From Desulfuromonadales bacterium (GTDB taxonomy: Bacteria; Desulfobacterota; Desulfuromonadia; Desulfuromonadales; BM103), in assembly GCA_014860225.1 (NCBI GenBank), contig JACZKE010000068.1, positions 1-39,135 on the forward strand: DNA of 39,135 nt. Direction: 5' to 3'. This document shows positions 1 to 8,366 of this stretch, piece by piece. The notes under the pieces were generated by a model. It was not told the origin of the DNA, ran no database searches, and saw only the letters and a list, made by a program, of their open reading frames with translations. Both the position numbers and the translations under genes were made by a program. Each line of letters starts with the position of its first letter. Within the stretch, counting starts at the first letter, position 1.

Positions 1-145
1 GGCTGCAAATCCGGCTGTTTGGCCCATATTTCAGCTCCTTTTTGGTCCATAGCTACGGCTATGAACCTGCAAATGAGCTAAAATCTGTTCTCAAACATCC
101 AAATTTTCGCTTCGGCCCGTATAGTCCGACAGACTGCTAGGCTGA
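1..145. repeat. Palindromic intergenic repeat element
   Basis: This non-coding block contains a long imperfect hairpin. ATTTCAGCTC at 28-37 pairs with GAGCTAAAAT at 75-84 (9 of 10), and the apex is CATAGC-TACG-GCTATG at 47-62. It ends with AGTCCGACAGACTGC. A 27-base segment at 4-30 recurs with 23 of 27 identities at 19344-19370, upstream of pepN. The 13-mer ATCCGGCTGTTTG occurs at 9-21 and again at 192-204. The element may begin outside the window. It looks like a dispersed, non-autonomous repeat; no transposase was seen. Confidence 0.5.
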
Positions 146-259
146 AAAAATTACAGGGTTGTAGGCAAGTAAAGAAAAGTAATCAGTATTTATCCGGCTG
201 TTTGATTTGTTGTTTACATCGCAACACAGCATGTCGAACCTGTTCAGAGAAAAAGGCTT

Positions 260-1444
260 ATGAAAAAACTATGTTGGCTGATTATTGTTTGCGTGGTGCT
301 GTTGGCCGCTTGTGTACGGCCACCGGAAGTGCCGATTGTCGAAGAACCCGTCATTGGGGAGCCCGTTATTGAAGAGCCGGCCGTTGAGAAGGACGTCCCG
401 CCGCTGCAGGCCGTTTCCTGGTCAGAGGTTTCCGGCTGGCAACAGGACAACCCGAGCCTGGCTTTCAGTGCTTTTCTGAAAAGCTGTTCAGCGCTGCGCT
501 GGCGGCCGCAATGGCAGCCGGCTTGCGAGCAGGCCGCTGCCCTGGAGCATGCCTCGGAAGCCGAGATCCGCGCTTTTTTTGAAGGTAACTTTATTCCGCA
601 TCAGGTCAGTCAGTCGAATGGCTCTACCGAAGGTTTGCTGACCGGCTACTATGTCCCTGACCTCAAGGGCAGCCGCACTGCTTCGGCAGATTATCCGTAC
701 CCGCTCTATCAACGTCCGGATGATATGCTGACGATCGACTTGAGCGACGTCTATCCCGACCTTGGTAATTATCGGCTGCGTGGCCGCGTAGAAGGCACCC
801 GGGTTATCCCTTACTGGAATCGGAGTGATATCGATAGTGGTACGCAACCGCTGGCCGGTCAGGAGCTCTTCTGGGTCGCTGACCCGGTTGAACTGTTTTT
901 CCTGCATGTTCAGGGCTCGGGCCGCATTCTGCTTGATAATGGTGACCGGGTGATGGTCGGTTACGCTGATCAGAATGGCCATCCCTATAAATCAATCGGT
1001 AAATATCTCATTGATCGCGGCGCGATGACCCGTGATCAGATGTCAATGCAGAATATCCGGGCCTGGGTCAGGAACAATCCAGGCGAAATGGGCTCAGTTC
1101 TTAACCAGAACCCGAGTTATGTTTTTTTCAAAGAACTCGGCAATGAGATACAGAGCCCCCCCGGAGCCCTAGGTGTTCCGCTGACACCTGGTCGCAGCCT
1201 AGCCATAGACCGGCGCTATATCCCGTTAGGTGCTCCGGTTTTTGTCGAGACCACTTGGCCCAACAGTGACAAGCCATTGCAGAGATTGATGATGGCCCAG
1301 GATACGGGTGGCGCCATAAAGGGCAGGATTCGAGGCGATTTTTTCTGGGGCATGGGCGGCCAGGCCGGAGAACAGGCCGGGCGCATGAAACAGGCGGCAA
1401 AATTCTGGGTATTCCTGCCTACTCCGACGGAGGAGATACAATGA
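260..1444 (+). CDS. mltA: MltA family membrane-bound lytic murein transglycosylase (lipoprotein)
   Basis: Predicted to cleave the MurNAc-GlcNAc bond of peptidoglycan and form 1,6-anhydromuropeptides, working from the periplasmic face of the outer membrane. The N terminus is a lipoprotein signal: a hydrophobic stretch ends in LLAAC, so Cys18 is the likely lipidated residue. A Glu/Pro/Val-rich linker follows at about residues 20-50, then the MltA domain. Near the C terminus the 3D (double-psi barrel) segment reads AQDTGGAIKG, with Asp348 as the expected catalytic acid, followed by RGDFFWG. The length of 394 aa is typical. AAAGG lies just upstream of the ATG. Its stop codon directly abuts the stop of the convergent PilZ gene. 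Confidence 0.95.
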   Translation: MKKLCWLIIVCVVLLAACVRPPEVPIVEEPVIGEPVIEEPAVEKDVPPLQAVSWSEVSGWQQDNPSLAFSAFLKSCSALRWRPQWQPACEQAAALEHASEAEIRAFFEGNFIPHQVSQSNGSTEGLLTGYYVPDLKGSRTASADYPYPLYQRPDDMLTIDLSDVYPDLGNYRLRGRVEGTRVIPYWNRSDIDSGTQPLAGQELFWVADPVELFFLHVQGSGRILLDNGDRVMVGYADQNGHPYKSIGKYLIDRGAMTRDQMSMQNIRAWVRNNPGEMGSVLNQNPSYVFFKELGNEIQSPPGALGVPLTPGRSLAIDRRYIPLGAPVFVETTWPNSDKPLQRLMMAQDTGGAIKGRIRGDFFWGMGGQAGEQAGRMKQAAKFWVFLPTPTEEIQ

Positions 1445-2170
1445 TTATGCCTCGCCGGTTTTGCTGAGACGCTCGAGGAGCTCTTTAACCACCACGTCTA
1501 TACGATTCTGGTCTTCTTCCAGAATGTTTAAAAAGCGCAGGCCTATCTGCTGCATATCATCGTCCTGCACCGGACCGATCCATATCGCTTCAGCCAGAGC
1601 GCAGATGATGCCCTTTTTGTCGCCGAGCGAGAGGTATATCAGAACCAGTTCCGCTGTCTCGACCGGAGACCGTAGAGGCAGACGCATGCCGCCACCGGAA
1701 AGATTGACCAGGTTCTTCTTGAATTCGGTCAGCTCTGCTGCAGACACTCCCGACTTGATCTTGTTCAGGTTTTTATCCCAGAGTCCGCGCATTGCCGCCA
1801 GATTGCCTTTCTCACGCTGAATCCCTGCCCATGCATTGACATCCACGCGGCGATAGATACGCCGTGAAATGAACTCCAGGTTGCCCTCAAACCGCAGGCG
1901 GACATCCTGACTGCTGATGCGCTCAACAAAAGATGCGATCAGGCGCAGGCCCATCCCTCTGTGATCAGTCAGAACCTCAAACTTCATCCCCGGTTCGAAG
2001 GGGTAGGAATCCGCTGCATCGGAGCCATATGGCAGGGCCAGGTCGAGTTGCATCGGCTGGCAGCGCATGGCGTAGCCAGTGATGGTGTCCAAAGCGGTTC
2101 GCTCCTCATTGGTAAAAACCCGCTTTATGAAAACCTTCTGTCCTTTAGTGAAATATTTACCGTAAGACAT
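1445..2170 (-). CDS. PilZ domain protein (YcgR-like)
   Basis: Probable cyclic-di-GMP receptor. An N-terminal beta-rich YcgR-N-like region, with residues resembling a flagellar-brake domain, precedes a PilZ domain. The first c-di-GMP motif is the Arg-rich RRIYRR near residues 103-108, and the second is NLSGGG near 156-161 (pattern [D/N]xSxxG). Both are intact, so ligand binding is plausible. The frame is also open up to an ATG at 2221, but that start would overlap the upstream kinase gene by 35 bases. I chose the ATG at 2170, 17 bases after the kinase stop, with AGAAGA upstream. It is the last gene of a likely qor-kinase-PilZ operon. Its physiological output cannot be read from the sequence. 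Confidence 0.85.
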   Translation of the reverse strand: MSYGKYFTKGQKVFIKRVFTNEERTALDTITGYAMRCQPMQLDLALPYGSDAADSYPFEPGMKFEVLTDHRGMGLRLIASFVERISSQDVRLRFEGNLEFISRRIYRRVDVNAWAGIQREKGNLAAMRGLWDKNLNKIKSGVSAAELTEFKKNLVNLSGGGMRLPLRSPVETAELVLIYLSLGDKKGIICALAEAIWIGPVQDDDMQQIGLRFLNILEEDQNRIDVVVKELLERLSKTGEA

Positions 2171-2186
2171 ATCGATTAAGTCTTCT

Positions 2187-2711
2187 CTATGCGTCTGCTT
2201 GGCAACATACCGACTGTTCAATGGCTGCAGCGACAGCCTCGACTCTCAATCCGCCTCCGGAAATCGTCACCTCCGCGTACTTCCTGTAAAGCGGTTGACG
2301 CTCTTCGTAGAGATCTTCATAAGTTTCATTGGGACCGATCACCAGGCCACGGGTGTCCATATCGTTCACCCTGTCGAGCAACTCTTCCAGGGGAATGTCG
2401 ATAAACACCAACTGCCCCAGCTTCTTCAGGCTGATCATGGCCCGATCACTGTATACAGCCGAACCACCAGTGGCAATGATGCTGTGAGTTGCTTCGAGGT
2501 TGCAGAGGAGCTCAGCTTCCAGTGTCTTGAATTCTTTCAAACCCACACGGGCAATGATTTCTTGTAAGCGACATTGCTGCCGGGTCTGAAGCAGTAAATC
2601 GGTGTCGATGAACTGGTAGCCGAGGCGTTTCGCCAGCAGTACGCCGACCGTGCTTTTGCCGGCTCCCGGCATGCCGATCAGAATGATGTTCAAGGCGCAA
2701 TCTGTACGCAT
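2187..2711 (-). CDS. Shikimate kinase-like protein, divergent substrate site
   Basis: A P-loop kinase of the AroK/SKI family, 174 aa, which is normal length. The Walker A motif is GMPGAGKST (13-21), DTD is at 36-38, TGG at 81-83, the lid arginine is in TRGLV (Arg121) and ERQPLY carries Arg138. Two shikimate-contacting features differ from the family: the arginine of the usual FR pair is Lys62 (EFKTLE), and the usual GGG reads GGS. It could phosphorylate shikimate at C3 or a related substrate. No other aromatic-pathway gene (such as aroB) is adjacent. Eight bases separate it from the oxidoreductase upstream, so they are probably cotranscribed. Confidence 0.8.
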   Translation of the reverse strand: MRTDCALNIILIGMPGAGKSTVGVLLAKRLGYQFIDTDLLLQTRQQCRLQEIIARVGLKEFKTLEAELLCNLEATHSIIATGGSAVYSDRAMISLKKLGQLVFIDIPLEELLDRVNDMDTRGLVIGPNETYEDLYEERQPLYRKYAEVTISGGGLRVEAVAAAIEQSVCCQADA

Positions 2712-2719
2712 AATTCAGC

Positions 2720-3706
2720 TCAGCTGACCTTCAACACGATCTTGCCAAAGTGGCTGTCTTCTTCCATCATGCGATGTGCCTCGACCACCTCATCGATGGT
2801 GAAAACCTTCTCGATGATCGGCACGATGGTACGATCGGCGAATTTCGGCAGTGCCCGTCGGATGAATTCGGTGACGATTGCTGCTTTTTCGGGAACCGGA
2901 CGGGAGCGTAGCACCGAACCGATGATCTGCTGACGCTTGACCATCATCAGGGCGAGGTTGAGCTCGGCCTTGATACCCGAAATAACGCCGATGATGACCA
3001 GCTTGCCCTTGTAGCCGAGAGAGTTCATGTTCGGGGCGAGATACTTGGCACCGACATGATCAAGAATCAGATCAACCCCCTTCTTGTGGGTGAATTCCTT
3101 GACGATTTCGGTGAAGTCGGGATTCTCAAGGTAGTTGATCACCAGGTCGGCGCCGAGAGCGCTGACCCGCTCCATTTTTGCAGGATGGGCGGTAACGATC
3201 AGCATGCTGTTCGGGGTGAGCGCTTTGCAGAGCTGGATAGCGGCCGTGTTGACGCCGCCGCCACCGCCATGCAGGATGGCGGTCTGGCCGTCCTGGAAAT
3301 CACCAATCATGAAGACGTTGAGAAATGCAGTGATGTAGGATTCGCAGACGCAGGCGGCTTCTTCGAAACTCATACTGTCCGGGATACGTATCAGGTGGCT
3401 GGCGTACGCCACGGCGTATTCGGCATAGCCGCCACCACCGACCAGGGTGATGACCCGTTCACCGACTTTCCAACCTTCGACGCCCGATCCGATTGCGGCG
3501 ATGGTGCCTGCCACTTCGAGGCCGAGGATTTCAGAGTCGCCAGGGGGAGGCGGATACTTGCCCGCACGTTGCACCAGGTCGGGTCGATTGATCGAGGTGG
3601 CCACCACTTTGACCAGCACTTCGCCTTCCTTTGGTGCCGGTTTGTCGATCTCACCAACTTTGAGAACCTCAAGGCCTCCGAAGCCATCCAGTAACACTGC
3701 TTTCAT
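2720..3706 (-). CDS. NAD(P)H:quinone oxidoreductase, zinc-free MDR family
   Basis: Medium-chain dehydrogenase/reductase of the zeta-crystallin/PIG3 type, 328 aa. It has an N-terminal GroES-like domain followed by a Rossmann domain with the glycine-rich segment HGGGGGVNTAAIQL, and LVIIGVISG near the next strand. No structural-zinc cysteine cluster is seen, which fits the quinone oxidoreductase branch, where NADPH reduces quinones or enones. The frame extends to 3778, but the ATG at 3706 has a strong AGGAG ribosome site and gives the family-typical start MKAVLLDGFGG. It heads the short minus-strand set that continues with the kinase-like and PilZ genes. The natural substrate is unknown. Confidence 0.88.
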   Translation of the reverse strand: MKAVLLDGFGGLEVLKVGEIDKPAPKEGEVLVKVVATSINRPDLVQRAGKYPPPPGDSEILGLEVAGTIAAIGSGVEGWKVGERVITLVGGGGYAEYAVAYASHLIRIPDSMSFEEAACVCESYITAFLNVFMIGDFQDGQTAILHGGGGGVNTAAIQLCKALTPNSMLIVTAHPAKMERVSALGADLVINYLENPDFTEIVKEFTHKKGVDLILDHVGAKYLAPNMNSLGYKGKLVIIGVISGIKAELNLALMMVKRQQIIGSVLRSRPVPEKAAIVTEFIRRALPKFADRTIVPIIEKVFTIDEVVEAHRMMEEDSHFGKIVLKVS

Positions 3707-3782
3707 CTCTTCTCTCCTCAACAATTTAAGGTTTTTAAGCTTATATTTTATCTTTTTCTTGATATGGGTTAACGCCAAACTC

Positions 3783-3881
3783 TAACGCAAAGACTCAAAG
3801 GGTTCAAGCAAGGCGCAAAGGGAAACATGTTTTCTTAAATCATTTCTCTGTTCTTTCTTTTTACTCTGCGACTTTGCGTTA
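3783..3881. repeat. AACGC-type inverted-repeat element, copy 1
   Basis: About 99 bp bounded by a perfect 10-bp inverted repeat, TAACGCAAAG at 3783-3792 and CTTTGCGTTA at 3872-3881. Further imperfect pairing lies inside, for example AACGCAAAGACTCAAAG against TCTGCGACTTTGCGTT. Related elements lie at 9511-9643 and 30097-30172. It sits between the response-regulator gene and the downstream codirectional qor gene and could act as an mRNA hairpin. Confidence 0.7.
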
Positions 3882-3945
3882 ATCAGATTTTTCTGAGACT
3901 GCGAACCCGCTCTTATCTTGAGTCGAATGGATGCCAGAAAATGTT

Positions 3946-4650
3946 TTATTCCGGTCGTTTAACAAATCGGTAACCCCGCCCCCGCACCGTCAGAATATGT
4001 TTCGGATTTGCCGGGTCGACTTCGAAGTATTTACGCAGGCGGACGATGAAGTTGTCGAGTGTGCGGGTTTCCGTGTCTTCTGCCATCCCCCAGATCGATT
4101 TGAGAAGTTCGGTGCGTGTCAGCGTCTCGCCCTCGTTGGCAAAAAAGGTTTCCAGCATACGTCCTTCAAGTTCGGTAAGTCGGAGGTCGCCGCTTGCGGT
4201 GACGGCTTTCAGGTTCTTCAAGTCGATGCGGTTGCTGCCGAACAGGTAGTCTGCTTCCCGGTTGTAAACGGGTTGATACCAGGCTGAGCGCCGCAGCATG
4301 CCATGCACCCGCAACAGCAACTCGTCAAGGCTGAATGGTTTGCTGAGATAGTCATCTGCGCCTTCTTTGAGACCTTTTACACGATCCTGCTCTTCACCTA
4401 AAGCCGTAAGCATGAGAATCGGTAGTTGTGGTGCTGCTTTACGCATCTTTCGACAGAGATCAATACCGTGGCTGTCCGGCAGCATCAGGTCGAGTATGAC
4501 GAGATCGAAACGGCGACTGCTAAAGGCTTCCATCGCCGAGGCCCCTGTCTCTGCATGAGTGACCAGGTAGCCTTCACGCTCAAGGTTGTAAATCAACCCC
4601 TGGGCGATGTGCGTTTCATCTTCAACAAGGAGGACGTGCGGCTGTTTCAT
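3946..4650 (-). CDS. OmpR/PhoB family response regulator
   Basis: DNA-binding response regulator of 234 aa. The receiver domain (about 1-120) has acidic residues at 10-12, phospho-acceptor Asp54 in VILDLMLPD, and the conserved lysine in SKPFS. The C-terminal winged-helix domain (about 135-232) ends with the typical TVRGRGYRFVKRP. A strong GGAGG site lies inside the end of the kinase gene, and the ATG overlaps the kinase stop as ATGA, so the two are translationally coupled. Its target genes are unknown. Confidence 0.95.
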   Translation of the reverse strand: MKQPHVLLVEDETHIAQGLIYNLEREGYLVTHAETGASAMEAFSSRRFDLVILDLMLPDSHGIDLCRKMRKAAPQLPILMLTALGEEQDRVKGLKEGADDYLSKPFSLDELLLRVHGMLRRSAWYQPVYNREADYLFGSNRIDLKNLKAVTASGDLRLTELEGRMLETFFANEGETLTRTELLKSIWGMAEDTETRTLDNFIVRLRKYFEVDPANPKHILTVRGRGYRFVKRPE

Positions 4651-5618
4651 CAGTCCTCCCCGGTCCGGGCAGGTTGAGTGACCGGGAGAATAATTTTGAA
4701 AGTCGTCCCTTGTCCGTGTCCTTTGCTTTCCACTTTGACCTGGCCGTGATGGCGGCGAACCGTGGCGTGGACGATGAACAGACCGAGCCCGGTGCCGCGG
4801 ATGTTTTCGTCTTTACGTCGAATGCGATAGAACATGTTGAAGATTTTTTTCTGGTCATTGAATTCTATGCCTCGGCCATGATCTGAAAATGCCAGACAAC
4901 ATTTGTGTGCATCGCTGCTCAGAGTGACGTTAATCCTGGGAGAATTGTCAGAATAAAGGATGGCATTTTCCAACAGGTTGCGCAAAACGGTTTCCATTGC
5001 GTCCTGGTCTATGGCGGCGTAAATGCCGGGGGCAATATCGAGTGACAATTTCCCGGCCTTGGGCAGGGTGAACCGGCGTGCGCGGAAATATCTTTCCACG
5101 AAGGCACTGAAGTCGATGGGCTGCAGATCCAGTCGCCAATGCTTCTGATCGACCCGGTTGGCTGATAGCAGGTTGTCAATCAGGCCATTGAGACGGCTGG
5201 CGTCACTCATCATGGTCTCAAGGAAAGCAGCCTGGCGCTCAGCGGAGGGTTGGTGCCTCCGAAGGGTTTCCAGGTGCAACTGCAGGGAAGCCAGTGGCGA
5301 TTTCAGTTCGTGGGTTACCTGGGAGATGAACTGGCGCTGCTGGCGAACCAGAGAGGACTGCTTCTTCCAGTAAAGAAAGATGACATAGACGCCGACCAGG
5401 ATGGAGACCAGCAGCAGCAAACCTTCGGTCAGAATCAGCCAGTCCGGACCGCCGACCAGCAGCTCGGGGCTATATTTCTCCGCCAACGCCCTTAATTTGC
5501 GATGGCTGCCAAGGAACCAGTTCAACCAGACTATAACAACCAGCACCCAGGCGATCTGAATGCCGATAAAGGCCATGAGAGGATTGAAAATACGTTTAAG
5601 CAAGTTCATAGAACCCAT
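4650..5618 (-). CDS. Membrane sensor histidine kinase
   Basis: Predicted partner of the overlapping response regulator. Two membrane segments (about 12-36 and 61-84) bracket a very short outer loop of about 25 residues, so no sizeable sensor domain is present and no HAMP domain is evident. The HisKA box reads SQVTHELKSPLA with His103. The HATPase_c domain shows NLLENA (N box), DHGRGIEF (G1) and GTGLGL (G2). The annotated ATG at 5618 has no clear ribosome site; an internal ATG three codons in is an alternative. A long palindrome lies immediately upstream. The signal is unknown; the short loop suggests membrane or intramembrane sensing. Confidence 0.92.
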   Translation of the reverse strand: MGSMNLLKRIFNPLMAFIGIQIAWVLVVIVWLNWFLGSHRKLRALAEKYSPELLVGGPDWLILTEGLLLLVSILVGVYVIFLYWKKQSSLVRQQRQFISQVTHELKSPLASLQLHLETLRRHQPSAERQAAFLETMMSDASRLNGLIDNLLSANRVDQKHWRLDLQPIDFSAFVERYFRARRFTLPKAGKLSLDIAPGIYAAIDQDAMETVLRNLLENAILYSDNSPRINVTLSSDAHKCCLAFSDHGRGIEFNDQKKIFNMFYRIRRKDENIRGTGLGLFIVHATVRRHHGQVKVESKGHGQGTTFKIILPVTQPARTGED

Positions 5619-5622
5619 CTTT

Positions 5623-5750
5623 GATGGCGTCGCAAAAAGTCCGCCCTACGGCGTTATGGCGCTTTTTCAGGACCTCGACATACCATATGTATGCCTTCGC
5701 CCCTGAAAAAACACCAAGCCTTGTAGGGCGAAATTTTTGCTTAGCCATCC
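5623..5750. repeat. Long near-perfect palindromic element
   Basis: A palindrome of about 127 bp centred on CATATG at 5684-5689. The left arm begins GATGGCGTCGCAAAAAGT. The reverse complement of the right arm begins GATGGCTAAGCAAAAATT. Both arms then carry CGCCCTAC and a TTTTTCAGG stretch, and both end in CATAC beside the centre. As RNA it would fold into one long stem. It separates the divergent histidine kinase and nitronate monooxygenase genes. It has no coding capacity and looks like a dispersed intergenic repeat. Confidence 0.8.
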
Positions 5751-5855
5751 CATGACTATTTGCGGATGCATCATCTTTACCACTATCGCCAGCAGGCGGC
5801 AAGGGGGAGAAGTAAATGTTTTTACAGAAGTATTACACAGCATGGAAGTAACTTT

Positions 5856-5864
5856 TGCTAGATT
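5856..5864 (+). promoter_or_regulatory. Possible extended -10 promoter for the flavoprotein gene
   Basis: TGC-TAGATT fits an extended -10 motif (TGn followed by five of six matches to TATAAT), about 45 bases before the ATG at 5909. No good -35 box is visible at the right distance, so this is tentative. Confidence 0.3.
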
Positions 5865-5908
5865 ATGCGATGATTTAGCATGGACAAGGCGATAACAGAG
5901 GAGAGATT

Positions 5909-6982
5909 ATGCGCATAGGTAAACATGAAGTTGTTTATCCCCTGATCCAGGGTGGCATGGCCGTACGTGTCTCCGGGGCTCGCCTGGCCGGCAATGTCGC
6001 TCGTTGCGGCGGCATCGGCGTAATAGCCACGGCTGGCATCGCTCTGAATTCGCCACTCTTCAAAGGTGACAACTACTTTTCTGCCGAGCCTCAGGCCCTT
6101 AAGGAAGAACTGGCCAAGGCTTATGCAATCGCTCCGGATGGTGTCATCGGTACCAACTGCATGGTGGCAGTCACTGACTATGCAGAGCTGGTCAAAGCCT
6201 CCTGTGAAGGAGGCGCCAAGCTGATTATCAGTGGCGCCGGATTACCATTGAATCTTCCGGCGTTGACAGCGGATTGGCCGGATGTTGCCCTGGTGCCGAT
6301 CGTTTCCTCAATCAAGGCTGCCGAGCTGATTGCCCGCAAATGGCATAAAGCCTATGATCGCATGCCCGATGCCGTGGTCGTCGAAGACCCTGATACTGCT
6401 GGTGGCCACCTTGGTGAGAAAATGGAGAATATCGGTACCGGCCAATATGATCAGTACGCTACGGTTCGTGGCGTCAAGGCCTATTTCCGTGACAACTGGA
6501 ATCTTGATATCCCGATTATAGCCGCAGGCGGCATCTGGGATCGTGATGATTTACGGCATGCCCTGGAGCAGGGTGCGGATGGTGTACAAATGGGCACGCG
6601 TTTTGTCTGTACTGAAGAGTGTGATGCCGATGATGCCTTCAAACAAGCGTATCTCAACTGTAAAAAGGAAGATATTGGCTTGATCATGAGTCCTGCAGGC
6701 TTGCCGGGCAGGGCGCTGACCGCGAATGTCGATAAAATTCGTGAACGTGACCTGGAAATGACGCCTACCTGTCCCACCGGTTGTCTGCGTAAGTGCGCGT
6801 ACAAGTCGGACGGTGAACGCTTCTGTATCGTCCATGCTCTCGATCGTGCTCAGCGGGGTGACACGGAAACCGGATTGGTCTTCTGCGGGAGCAATGCTTG
6901 GAAGGCCACGCGCATCGAAAAGGTCGCAGATATTTTCGAGGAACTTTTTCACGACGAAGATTCCCTCTCCGTGAGCAGATAA
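5909..6982 (+). CDS. Nitronate monooxygenase family FMN protein
   Basis: FMN-dependent TIM-barrel protein of the 2-nitropropane dioxygenase/FabK-like superfamily, 357 aa. Visible features are PLIQGGMAVRVSG at the N terminus, the active-site histidine in DTAGGHLG (His167), AAGGIWDRDD for phosphate binding and GADGVQMGTRF. Members oxidise alkyl nitronates or act as enoyl reductases; which applies here is not clear. The C-terminal third carries a four-cysteine cluster, CPTGCLRKC plus a further Cys (288, 292, 296, 306), not needed by classical nitronate monooxygenases. The ribosome site GAGGAG is strong. It appears monocistronic, with a terminator downstream. Confidence 0.85.
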   Translation: MRIGKHEVVYPLIQGGMAVRVSGARLAGNVARCGGIGVIATAGIALNSPLFKGDNYFSAEPQALKEELAKAYAIAPDGVIGTNCMVAVTDYAELVKASCEGGAKLIISGAGLPLNLPALTADWPDVALVPIVSSIKAAELIARKWHKAYDRMPDAVVVEDPDTAGGHLGEKMENIGTGQYDQYATVRGVKAYFRDNWNLDIPIIAAGGIWDRDDLRHALEQGADGVQMGTRFVCTEECDADDAFKQAYLNCKKEDIGLIMSPAGLPGRALTANVDKIRERDLEMTPTCPTGCLRKCAYKSDGERFCIVHALDRAQRGDTETGLVFCGSNAWKATRIEKVADIFEELFHDEDSLSVSR

Positions 6983-7032
6983 GTGCTAGCCATAATTTGA
7001 GCCTTATGTAAAAGCTTCATATGGGTTTTCTA

Positions 7033-7060
7033 AAAAGGCTCCTAGCGGCCTTTTCTTTTA
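7033..7060 (+). terminator. Rho-independent terminator
   Basis: AAAAGGC at 7033-7039 pairs with GCCTTTT at 7048-7054 around an 8-base loop, followed by a T-rich tail. It lies about 50 bases after the flavoprotein stop codon and separates it from the heme genes. Confidence 0.65.
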
Positions 7061-7131
7061 CTTTTAAGAACCGCAACAAGGATGTCCGCCCGGACTTTCG
7101 AACATCATCAGCCACGAAATCCCCTTAAGCC

Positions 7132-7161
7132 TTGTCAGGCCTGCTTGCCCTGTTGTAGAAT
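7132..7161 (+). promoter_or_regulatory. Sigma70-type promoter for the radical SAM/heme genes
   Basis: TTGTCA at 7132-7137 and TAGAAT at 7156-7161 each match the consensus at five of six positions, with an 18-base spacer. The expected start is near 7168, immediately before a stable hairpin and about 68 bases before the ATG. Confidence 0.55.
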
Positions 7162-7199
7162 GACCGACGTGGTTCGGGGTCACCCCCGAACCTCATTCT
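7157..7199 (+). promoter_or_regulatory. Leader hairpin upstream of the radical SAM gene
   Basis: GGTTCGGGG at 7171-7179 pairs perfectly with CCCCGAACC at 7184-7192 around a TCAC loop. AGAATGA at 7157-7163 and TCATTCT at 7193-7199 could extend it across a 7-base bulge. A short T-rich run follows. It would form at the very 5' end of the mRNA if the adjacent promoter is real, as an attenuator or a stabilising stem. Confidence 0.5.
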
Positions 7200-7235
7200 T
7201 TTCTCAAAATTCTGCTATTCCTAGGAGATGTCGGC

Positions 7236-8348
7236 ATGGCGCCAAAAGAAGAATTCATTCCCAAGTGGATTGCCTGGGAGTCAACCCAACGTTGCAACCT
7301 GAACTGCGTGCACTGTCGTTGTTCATCGGACATGGATGCGGCGGTCGGTGATTTCAATACGCAAGAGGCCTTCAAGCTGATTGACGATATCTGCGAGGTC
7401 AGCCAGCCGGTTATGGTGCTTTCCGGCGGCGAACCGCTATTACGTAAAGATATCTTCGAGATTGCCCGCTATGGCACCAGCAAGGGCTTGCGTATGTGCA
7501 TGGCCACCAACGGCACCCTGATCACCGACGAAGTCTGCCGGCAAATGCTGGAAGCCGACATCAAGATGGTTTCGCTGTCTCTCGACGGTTCGACCGCCGC
7601 GATTCATGACGACTTCCGCTCCTGTCCAGGCGCCTTCGAGGGTGTGGTCCGCGCTGCCGAAACCCTCAAGCGCAACGGAATCAAGTTCCTGATCAACTCG
7701 TCATTTACCAAGCGCAACCAGCAGGACATCGGTGCGACCTTCAAGGTCGCCAAAGAGCTCGGTGCCACCGCCTGGTACATGTTCATGATCGTGCCCACCG
7801 GGCGCGGCGAAGACATCATGAACGAGCTGATTTCCAAGGAAGACTACGAGGAGATACTCTCCTGGCATTATGCGCAGGAAAAGGGTGAAGACGAAATCCT
7901 GATGCGACCGACCTGCGCGCCGCATTACTACCGGGTCGTGCCGCAGATGGCCAAGGCTGAGGGTGTCGACTTCAAGCGCCGCAGCCTGACTTTCTCCACC
8001 GGCGGAGGCAAAGGCTGCATCGCCGCGCAGACCATCTGTCTGATCGACTGCTTCGGCAATCTCAAGCCCTGCTCCTACTTCCACTCCTCGGTCGGCAACG
8101 TCAAGCAGGTGCCGTTCAAAGACCTCTGGTTCAACAGCAAGACCTTCAATGACCTGCGCGATTTCAAAAAGTACAAGGGCAAGTGCGGTGAGTGCGAATT
8201 CATCAATGTCTGCGGCGGTTGCCGCGCCCGCGCCGACGCTGTTTACGGCGACTACATGGCAGAAGAGCCCTTCTGCAACTACGTGCCGCAACGCACGCTC
8301 AAGCGCATGGAAAAAGAAGCAGCGGAGAATATGGCAAAGGCAAAGTAG
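7236..8348 (+). CDS. AhbD/NirJ-like radical SAM protein, probable heme-synthesis enzyme
   Basis: Radical SAM protein of 370 aa with the cluster motif CNLNCVHC (Cys20, 24, 27) in the context [18 protein letters not shown], then [10 protein letters not shown]-terminal auxiliary-cluster region contains [18 protein letters not shown] and a final PFC. This overall pattern, with CGGCRARA and AEEPFC, matches the AhbD/NirJ group. AhbD decarboxylates the two propionates of Fe-coproporphyrin III to give heme b. Location directly before hemE and hemH supports a tetrapyrrole role. It is not HemN-like: the motif spacing and C-terminal region differ. The AGGAG site is 9 bases before the ATG. The exact substrate is inferred, not shown. 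Confidence 0.82.
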   Translation: MAPKEEFIPKWIAWESTQRCNLNCVHCRCSSDMDAAVGDFNTQEAFKLIDDICEVSQPVMVLSGGEPLLRKDIFEIARYGTSKGLRMCMATNGTLITDEVCRQMLEADIKMVSLSLDGSTAAIHDDFRSCPGAFEGVVRAAETLKRNGIKFLINSSFTKRNQQDIGATFKVAKELGATAWYMFMIVPTGRGEDIMNELISKEDYEEILSWHYAQEKGEDEILMRPTCAPHYYRVVPQMAKAEGVDFKRRSLTFSTGGGKGCIAAQTICLIDCFGNLKPCSYFHSSVGNVKQVPFKDLWFNSKTFNDLRDFKKYKGKCGECEFINVCGGCRARADAVYGDYMAEEPFCNYVPQRTLKRMEKEAAENMAKAK

Positions 8349-8366
8349 GACTGATAAAACGAAAAA

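Noticed and set aside
2171-2221. Longer start for the PilZ protein at 2221
   Set aside because: It would overlap the upstream gene by 35 bases and adds residues without PilZ-family resemblance; the ATG at 2170 fits better.
5623-5750. tRNA, riboswitch or IS remnant
   Set aside because: It is a single long palindrome with no cloverleaf, no known aptamer pattern and no transposase fragment.
7236-8348. HemN-type coproporphyrinogen dehydrogenase
   Set aside because: The cluster motif spacing and the C-terminal CGGCRARA region fit AhbD/NirJ, and HemN signature features are absent.
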